Positions 59,301 to 64,000 of a stretch of 64,000 bases of DNA are shown one piece after another. The stretch is from Lentzea xinjiangensis. GTDB lineage: Bacteria; Actinomycetota; Actinomycetes; Mycobacteriales; Pseudonocardiaceae. The DNA is taken from positions 93,903-157,902 of the forward strand of contig NZ_FOFR01000019.1 in NCBI RefSeq assembly GCF_900110955.1. The letters are read 5' to 3'. Under the pieces are notes generated by a model that was given only the letters and a program-made list of their open reading frames with translations, was not told the origin of the DNA and ran no database searches. Positions within the stretch are counted from its first letter, which is position 1. Every line of letters starts with the position of its first letter. Both the position numbers and the translations under genes were made by a program.

Positions 59301-60466
59301 AGAAGGAGTCCCTCAAGAAGGACGTTGACAAGGTCACCGGCGGCCAGCCCGTGATCCAGTCGGTCGGCAACCCTGAGCACGAGGGTTTCTGGGACTGGGT
59401 CGAGCGCAAGGTCAACAGCATCGACTGGGCCGAGGTCGGTCACACGATTCTCGACGTGGTCGGCATGATCCCGGTGGTCGGCGAGATCGCGGACGGCATC
59501 AACGCCGTCTGGTACCTCGCCGAGGGCGACTACGTGAACGCGGCCCTGTCAGCAGCAGCGCTCGTGCCGTTCGCAGGCGCCGCAGCAACCGGTGCGAAGC
59601 TTATCGGCAAGGGTCTGCAGAAGTACGGCGACGAAGCCGCCGGCCTGGTCAGCAGCTGCATACGCACTAATAGTTTCGTCGCCGGCACACGAGTATTGCT
59701 GGCAGATGGTTCTACGAGACCGATCGAGGATGTTCAGCTCGGCGACGAGGTTCAAGCCACAGATCCGACAACGGGTGAGACAGGACCATATGCGGTTACC
59801 GACCTGGTGGTTGGCACGGGCGAGAAGACACTGGTCGAGGTCACCATCGACACGGACGGTGCAGTAGGAGACAAGGTCGAGGTAATAACAGCCACGGCTG
59901 GCCATCCATTCTGGATCGGTGACACAGGTGTGTGGCGCGAAGCGCGGGAATTGGCGCCAGGTGACGATGTTCGGACGGCAGAGGGTTTGTTGCTTGAGGT
60001 AGTCGCCACCGCCACTCGCGCTGAGTACCTGACTGTCTACAACTTGACAGTGGACGGCCTGCACACCTACTACGTTATGGCAGGAAACACGCCTGTCTTG
60101 GTTCACAACCAGGGTGCTCTCGGTCCTGGGCAGATCAACCTCTGGCGGGCAGTTCAAGAGCCGGAACTGGAAGCAATCCGTAACGGTCGCTCCTTCGTCA
60201 ACCCGCCCGGTGTGGAGACAAAGTATTTCTCGTTCACTGAGCGCGGCGCGTCTGAGTATGCGCGGCGCGCATACAGTGCGTATCCGAGTGAAGGTCCCTA
60301 CACTATCGTCCGCACCGTCGCAGATGAAGCAGACATTCCCAGGAGCAGCATCATGCCGTATACCGCTGACGTCGTCGACGGTGGAGCCGCGCTGCCGTCC
60401 GAAACGCTTGGAAAGCTGGGGCGACCCAGGATAATGCCAGGAATGAGCACTGGAATCGGATGTTGA
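56372..60466 (+). CDS. Chimera: truncated modular PKS fused in frame to pretoxin-Hint-toxin cassette
   Basis: A 1,364-residue product. Residues ~40-180 are the C-terminal part of a ketosynthase (DVVEAHGTGTPLGD, KSNIGHTQAAAG); the half with the catalytic Cys is absent. An acyltransferase (~272-555) has GHSLGE and RAFHS, a malonyl-type motif; a dehydratase (~603-860) has DHEVQGRTILPG and HPALFDAALHA. A structural KR subdomain breaks at SGEPEIQ (~974). Then follow a hydrophobic pretoxin segment (VGMIPVVGEIADGINAVWYLA), a Hint self-cleaving domain (~1095-1245; TNSFVAGTRVLLADGS, GHPFWI, VHNQ) and a ~119-residue toxin domain (INLWRAVQEPE, KYFSFTERGASEYA) that looks ADP-ribosyltransferase-like. GC falls in the last ~900 bp. 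There is no ACP and no export signal. The GTG start is uncertain. Confidence 0.8.
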   Translation: MSPPPDAVGEMPCPVPQLLSSPGHAPEAIWRRLASERGSARQRLVIRQALADARLTPADVDVVEAHGTGTPLGDLIEAQAIAAVYGGSRQRPLRLGSIKSNIGHTQAAAGVAGVIKMVLAMRHEMLPRTLHAERPLSQIDWEAASVSLLTASEAWLSQDRPRRAAVSSFGISGTNAHVVLEQAAGKAPADEHAGAVPVPVLLSARSAGELDQHAARLLAAIESTPELGVADVAATLAGRSTFPHRAGFAAADRAELSAGLRSLSGRHAAGEPVTAFLFSGQGSQRSGMGRELSWHHPVFADALAEVAAGFGISPKRLTGDQVHETDFAQPALFAFQVALYRLLESWDVRPDYVAGHSLGEITAAHVANALTLDDACELIAIRTRWTQRMPDGGAMVSIRLPEEQVRPHLTAGVDIAAVNNSRSVVLSGVESEVRAIVEVLGAKHTRLQINRAFHSPLVDPVLDGFGRDATGVVASPPGIPLVSTVTGKLVTGEMTSRHWGEHLRGTVRFADAMAELESLGVTTFLEVGPTAALTATADLPVIPVCTRDRPEAAGFAEALARMFDRGAPVGWNARGRHVALPTYPFQRERFWAARSRRAAGGAHPVLGTWVKLPDGSHAATGTISTRDLPWLADHEVQGRTILPGTAYVDLLASAARQTGHQRIGELVLHAPLVVPDGTPVTLSVVVAVDGAVEVHARDEHGEWAYHASGMLLENGVAASSAPPWPSTEARRQETDGFYDRLGETGFGYGPAFQGVREVWTDDRHVYSRVVLPVAADAFVLHPALFDAALHAGGFAGPPRTPAVPFTFTGVQVYAEGKGELRVRITPTSKDTFSLIATDPSGAVVVTVESLVMRPAAEAVPVAAPLVLDWAPLPLTEGAAVEHEVVRLAAEPRLHDVLRLVQDRARRPEPPLLVVVTSGATGMGGSTADPAAAALWGLVRAARAEHPGRFVLVDAEPGDKLSADLLARIARSGEPEIQKESLKKDVDKVTGGQPVIQSVGNPEHEGFWDWVERKVNSIDWAEVGHTILDVVGMIPVVGEIADGINAVWYLAEGDYVNAALSAAALVPFAGAAATGAKLIGKGLQKYGDEAAGLVSSCIRTNSFVAGTRVLLADGSTRPIEDVQLGDEVQATDPTTGETGPYAVTDLVVGTGEKTLVEVTIDTDGAVGDKVEVITATAGHPFWIGDTGVWREARELAPGDDVRTAEGLLLEVVATATRAEYLTVYNLTVDGLHTYYVMAGNTPVLVHNQGALGPGQINLWRAVQEPELEAIRNGRSFVNPPGVETKYFSFTERGASEYARRAYSAYPSEGPYTIVRTVADEADIPRSSIMPYTADVVDGGAALPSETLGKLGRPRIMPGMSTGIGC

Positions 60467-60482
60467 GCGAAGGATCGTGGTC

Positions 60483-60950
60483 ATGAGGTTCGTTGTGGCG
60501 TCGGCGCACGCGCACAGGCTGGAGGAGGTGTCGCGGAAGCTGAACGATGTGTTGCGGGTTGAGTTCAGGCTCGGGTCTATCCCGAACGCCGGATTCGATT
60601 GTAACGCAGGCATTGTTCACTACACCCTCGCTCATGATCGCTACGGCGGGCGGCCAGTTGTTGGTCGGGCGCAAGTGCTTCAGAATTTGCGTGGCGATGG
60701 GGCTCCTCTGGTTATTTTGGCCACGCCGCCTCTCGAGGACGACACTGGTCTGGGGCTCGATCGCAATGTGAAAGTTGAAAATCGTGTAATTCGCATGCTG
60801 GGAATGTGTATCGATGAATGGGTATTGTCCGGCGAGTCGGTCGGCACGGATTCGACCTGTTTGGTGCACATGGAGGGGTCCGGGCTTGACTTCGATGAAT
60901 CCGGCGCGGTCGTCGCAGGTCTTGAGAGAATTATTGCTCAATATGTTTGA
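60483..60950 (+). CDS. Candidate immunity protein for the Hint-linked toxin
   Basis: A 155-residue cytoplasmic-type protein of no recognised family (MRFVVASAHAHRLEEVSRKL; later NVKVENRVIRMLGMCIDEWV). GAAGGA precedes the ATG by 8 bp. It starts 16 bp after the toxin gene and shares its lower GC and relaxed codon use, which contrast with the rest of the window. In polymorphic toxin loci the gene directly after the toxin domain usually encodes the cognate inhibitor; that is the basis of the call. Confidence 0.6.
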   Translation: MRFVVASAHAHRLEEVSRKLNDVLRVEFRLGSIPNAGFDCNAGIVHYTLAHDRYGGRPVVGRAQVLQNLRGDGAPLVILATPPLEDDTGLGLDRNVKVENRVIRMLGMCIDEWVLSGESVGTDSTCLVHMEGSGLDFDESGAVVAGLERIIAQYV

Positions 60951-61037
60951 ACTTGGTTTCAAAGATAAGGTTATTTAGGGTCTTCGGAGTGAATTCTGCA
61001 GCGGCGACACCATCCGCTGCAACTCCGATGCTGTTGG

Positions 61038-61342
61038 CTGGCTACTGGTTTCGGTGTGGATATGTGTCCTTACGGGACGGCCATTCCGGTGGACGCCGAT
61101 TACATCGACATCTGCAAACCGGACAGCTGGGACGCTCTTGTGTAAGGGTAGGTCAGGCTGTTTGTTGACGGGATCCTCCACGGGCTCGTTGCCCCGCCTC
61201 CAGACTCCAGCGCAGGCGGGACTGCCGCTCTGAGTAGCGGAGCGAAAGCGTCGGTGAGGAAATCAACCACTACGGCCGCAACACGGATCCGGCCAAGGGC
61301 ACCCCGTACGTCCGCATCGGATACCTAACGCGCATCGAATGA
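61038..61342 (+). pseudogene. Orphan coding tails downstream of the toxin locus
   Basis: Two short in-frame pieces end in stops and have no starts of their own: 61038-61145 (VDMCPYGTAIPVDADYIDIC, then KPDSWDALV) and 61238-61342 (EEINHYGRNTDPAKGTPYV, then RIGYLTRIE). They look like C-terminal remains of toxin or immunity genes, the kind of debris that accumulates behind polymorphic toxin cassettes. No family can be named. Confidence 0.4.
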
Positions 61343-61378
61343 GGTGAGAGTGCCGTTCCGTGTCGTCGGCGGAGTGTC

Positions 61379-62071
61379 CTATCGGCGAGGTGCCCGCTTG
61401 CGCAGGGTCCGACGGATCAGGCTGAGGAGAAGGCTCACGCCCCATCCGGCGATGAGCAGTCCGCTGAGGAACATCGACCAGCCGCCACCGCTGCGCAAGT
61501 CGAGGACTCCGGCCGCGAGTACCACGGCACCTGCGGCCGCCGAGAGCACCGCGAGCGCCCACACCGGGGTGTTGAACCGCCTGGGCGCGTCCGCTTCATC
61601 GGTGGCCGGTGACCGGTTCCGGTACAGCCAGAGGTCCGTGCCCAGCACGATCACCACCAGTCCGAGGAACCAGCCCCCTAGCGCCACGCAGGCCAGCGAT
61701 ACAGCCTGGCGCTGGCCGCTGAACACGCCGATCGCGATGAACCCTCCGCCGAAGAGCGCCATCCCCAACCGCACCACGATTGGCTTCACGTGCAGGTGCC
61801 AGCGGTCCCCGGCGCCACGCCATTCTCTGACCAGCGTGGCAGGGATGGGGCTCAGCCTCCTGCTGGCGCGCAGAAGGCCCCATCCCAGCGCGCCGACGAC
61901 CACCGCTGGGCCCGCGAGCCCCATCGCGTGGGCCACCGGGGCGTCCAGCAGCATCAACACGCCGAGCAGCAGCGCGAGTCCGCCGAGGCCAAGCAGCAAT
62001 CCCCCGACCCCGCGGAGCATCACCCCGGCCCAGGCCCGTACGAGCGGCGTCCGTCGGTCAGGTCGTTCCAT
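61379..62071 (-). CDS. Polytopic membrane protein of unknown function
   Basis: A 230-residue protein with about six hydrophobic helices in pairs (MLRGVGGLLLGLGGLALLLGVL; GLAGPAVVVGALGWGLL; and four more) separated by a short basic loop (VREWRGAGDRWHLHV). I do not recognise the family. The ATG at 62071 was chosen because the hydrophobic part begins soon after, and it overlaps the 3' end of the upstream secreted-protein gene by 14 bp, which suggests coupling. Confidence 0.65.
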   Translation of the reverse strand: MERPDRRTPLVRAWAGVMLRGVGGLLLGLGGLALLLGVLMLLDAPVAHAMGLAGPAVVVGALGWGLLRASRRLSPIPATLVREWRGAGDRWHLHVKPIVVRLGMALFGGGFIAIGVFSGQRQAVSLACVALGGWFLGLVVIVLGTDLWLYRNRSPATDEADAPRRFNTPVWALAVLSAAAGAVVLAAGVLDLRSGGGWSMFLSGLLIAGWGVSLLLSLIRRTLRKRAPRR

Positions 62072-62576
62072 CAGCACTGGTCCCTTTCGCTGCCCCCAGC
62101 GGGTCGGTGACGAAGGCGGTGCCGTCCGGCCCGATCGCGACATCGTTGACCGATTGCGCGCCGGTGGGCTCGCCGGACAGGGTGATCAGCTGTTCGCGCT
62201 CGCCGGTGTGGAGGTCGTAGACAGCCAGCCCGAACCTCTCGGCGGCGGCCGGGTTGCCCGCCACGGCCACGATCCTGGCCCGTCGCTCATCGACCTCGAG
62301 ACCGAAGAAGCCGCGCACCTCCGGGTCGCTGACGATGGTCCATGGCTCCCCGTCCCGGCCGACCGCCGAGATCGTCGGCACCGGTGAGGTGGGGCTGGCG
62401 AAGGACCCGACGAGCAGCGCCCGCCTGCTCGGATCCCACGCCGCCCCCTCCGGGAACAGGTTGGCCGCACCCGGTCGCAGCACGCCGGGGAAGCCGCAGG
62501 GCTCGGCCTGGGCAGGCGCAGCGCCCACCGAGCTCACGGCCAGGGATGCCGCAATCAAAAACGAACGTCGTCGCAT
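62058..62576 (-). CDS. Exported SMP-30/propeller-like protein, apparently truncated
   Basis: A 172-residue product with a signal peptide (MRRRSFLIAASLAVSSVGAAPAQA) and propeller-like blades (FPEGAAWDPSRRALLVGS; SVNDVAIGPDGTAFVTDP). Proteins of this type usually run to about 300 residues with six blades. Here only about half is present and the frame ends in KGTSADGTT, overlapping the membrane protein gene. The missing half suggests a deletion that joined two genes. Confidence 0.6.
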   Translation of the reverse strand: MRRRSFLIAASLAVSSVGAAPAQAEPCGFPGVLRPGAANLFPEGAAWDPSRRALLVGSFASPTSPVPTISAVGRDGEPWTIVSDPEVRGFFGLEVDERRARIVAVAGNPAAAERFGLAVYDLHTGEREQLITLSGEPTGAQSVNDVAIGPDGTAFVTDPLGAAKGTSADGTT

Positions 62577-62661
62577 CTACGTCTCCCCGGTGTGTGACCT
62601 TGTGCTCGGCGAATCAAGTTTGGCCGAGGGGACAGGGGCAACCGCGAGCCTGACAGGAACA

Positions 62662-62967
62662 GGACAAGCTTCTCCTGCACGGCGTGACGCTGGAGGACGC
62701 CGACTTGTCCGATCACCGACTCGACGGCATGTCCGTCGCCAACGGAAGCAGGCTTGTGCACTGTGCCTTCCGCAACGCAAAGGTGCGCGGCGGAGTTTGG
62801 GTGGAGGTTTCGAGCCGAGTTTCTACATCGGCTGTGTCTTCGACGGCCGGCACATCGATGGCCACTGGCAGACGTGCTCGACATCGGCGCCGGAGTGCTG
62901 CCTGCTCCATCATGGGGTGTACCTGGACCAGGCATCCACAGAACGCGGTCCGCCAGCCATTCGATGA
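62662..62967 (+). pseudogene. Frameshifted pentapeptide-like protein
   Basis: LLHGVTLEDADLSDHRLDG and VHCAFRNAKVRGG in one frame continue in another as GGGFEPSFYIGCVFDGRHID. Together they follow a pentapeptide-related pattern of short beta rungs (AxLxx, CxFxx). The break lies near 62800. The remaining sequence up to 63542 (~575 bp) contains only short open stretches, for example ARVAEDFLDALRGIATD ending at 63179, and no intact gene that I can support. Confidence 0.5.
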
Positions 62968-63542
62968 TGGCTGGCGAGGGTCCGGCGACCTCGTATGCGA
63001 CCAATCCTCGCGGCCATCGCCACATGGCCTTCGCTGTACGTCCTGTTCGCCGTTGCGCGACGAACAGCGTGAACTCTCGATCCAGGGTCGGCGCGGGTTT
63101 GGCTACGACAGGCGCGGGTCGCGGAGGACTTCCTCGACGCGCTGCGCGGTATCGCCACGGACTGCAGGAGCAACCCATGACCACATCGCTGTCGCGCAAT
63201 CGTGCCCACCGGTTGCTGTGGGCCGGCAGACCCTGTCCCGCGAGAACGTCGATGGCCCTGCGGGGCCACTTCGCCGTGGCAAACAGAGGCCGATCCCGGT
63301 ATGACGGATGACGATGATCATGCTTGGGCGTCAGAAACTACGGTGCCCACGATCGCCCGCCTGGTCAGCGCACACGGGGACGACGCGCACGACATGGACC
63401 ACACGTAGAACCAGTGAGCGCAGGCGGCGCTGGACCCCTCAGCGGGGTGCGAATTTCTTCGTGCTGAGGCAATCCGCATCGGGCCCGGCGCCGAAGAGTT
63501 CCTGTAGGGCAGATCGTTTCGACCCCACAGGAGGAACGAACG

Positions 63543-64000
63543 ATGACAGCGTTCAAGACCAAAGCGGCACGTGCGGCGGTTCCGGTGCTCGCGCTGGGGA
63601 TGGCTCTCGCCTCACCCGCGGTGGCCTCGGCCCACGAGGGCGATCACGGCACCGGAGCCGGGCGCGACGACGGCACCACGGTGGCCACCGTGCAGCTCCG
63701 GCAGCTCAACCGGAGCGGAGCTTCCGGGCAGGGAGCCCTCGTCCTGCGCGGCAACCAGGTCGACATCGCCTTCCGGGTGCGCGGAGTGCTCGCCGACGCC
63801 CCGCACGCACAGCACATCCACATCGGCGCACAGGGGCGTTGCCCGTCCCAACGCGCCGACACCAGCGGTGACGGCATCGTCAACACCACCGAAGGCCATC
63901 CCTTCTACGGCCACATCGGCACCTCGCTGACGACGAGCGGCGACACCAGCCCCGCCAGCGGCCTGGCCGTCGACCGCTTCCCGGCGCCCGGCGGCACCTC
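63543..64000 (+). CDS. CHRD-domain secreted protein, 3' end outside window
   Basis: The first ~152 residues are present. Signal peptide AARAAVPVLALGMALASPAVASA, then a His/Gly-rich start (HEGDHGTGAGRDDG) and a CHRD domain with GQGALVLRGNQVDIAFRVRG and APHAQHIHIGAQG. GGAGGA lies 6 bp before the ATG. CHRD proteins are exported beta-sandwich proteins; the actinobacterial ones are of unknown function. The frame runs off the right edge. Confidence 0.85.
   Translation, partial: MTAFKTKAARAAVPVLALGMALASPAVASAHEGDHGTGAGRDDGTTVATVQLRQLNRSGASGQGALVLRGNQVDIAFRVRGVLADAPHAQHIHIGAQGRCPSQRADTSGDGIVNTTEGHPFYGHIGTSLTTSGDTSPASGLAVDRFPAPGGT

Noticed and set aside
62968..63542. Short open frames on both strands in the gap before the CHRD gene
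   Set aside because: None has a ribosome-binding site plus a recognisable or compositionally convincing product; all are broken or overlapping fragments.

Overview
The window is high-GC DNA with many GTG/TTG starts, ATGA/GTGA stop-start overlaps, and gene families typical of filamentous actinomycetes: XRE+DUF397 pairs, WYL and YtrA-type GntR regulators, an Lnt-Ppm1 pair, a DasR-type chitinase operator and a giant single-chain acyl-CoA carboxylase. I infer an actinomycete, probably of the Pseudonocardiaceae type (Lentzea/Saccharothrix-like). The species cannot be fixed from the sequence alone.

Layout. 1-1.1 kb: 3' part of a GH13 trehalose-synthase-like gene. 1.1-6.4 kb: a beta-lysine degradation operon (kdd, amidohydrolase, kamD, kamE, kal) without kamA or kce, followed by a GntR gene. 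7.3-12.1 kb: a tightly overlapping operon of acyl-CoA dehydrogenase, ADP-forming acyl-CoA ligase and an AruI-like ThDP enzyme. 12.1-17.2 kb: a 1,696-residue NACHT/HEAT NTPase with a short N-terminal amyloid-like motif, a candidate antiphage NLR. 17.2-31 kb: secreted DUF4360 protein, an N-terminally short Rho paralogue, APC permease facing a Glu/Leu/Phe/Val dehydrogenase, DUF418 protein, a NarL-type two-component system, DUF1062 protein, a UvrA-like/GNAT/EF-hand cluster and a large cell-surface protein. 31-39 kb: DUF4239, XRE+DUF397, PspC, TetR, lnt-ppm1, and a B12-domain MerR gene with a promoter for a small-protein/TspO pair. 39.09 kb: an odd tRNA-Tyr-like gene. 39.5-44.9 kb: single-chain biotin-dependent carboxylase. 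45-53.9 kb: paired SMR transporters, a GH18 chitinase with a DasR-like site, SDR, Ser/Thr kinase, an RHH-ClpN protein with a leaderless promoter, WYL regulator/VOC pair with a palindromic operator, a SLOG-phosphatase pair, MOSC and MerR.

53.9-63.5 kb is accessory and decayed. It holds a frameshifted aldo/keto reductase, a frameshifted TRIC/UPF0126 gene, a beheaded modular PKS (partial KS, AT, DH, partial KR) joined in frame to a pretoxin-Hint-toxin cassette with a candidate immunity gene, orphan coding tails, a shortened propeller-like protein and a frameshifted pentapeptide-like gene. The window ends inside a CHRD-domain gene.

The strongest candidates for new biology are the PKS-Hint-toxin chimera with its neighbour gene, the NACHT protein with the amyloid-like N-terminus, the non-canonical GTA tRNA, and the B12-MerR/TspO module whose operator lies in the promoter spacer. 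All functional assignments come from motif recognition. No database search was possible.
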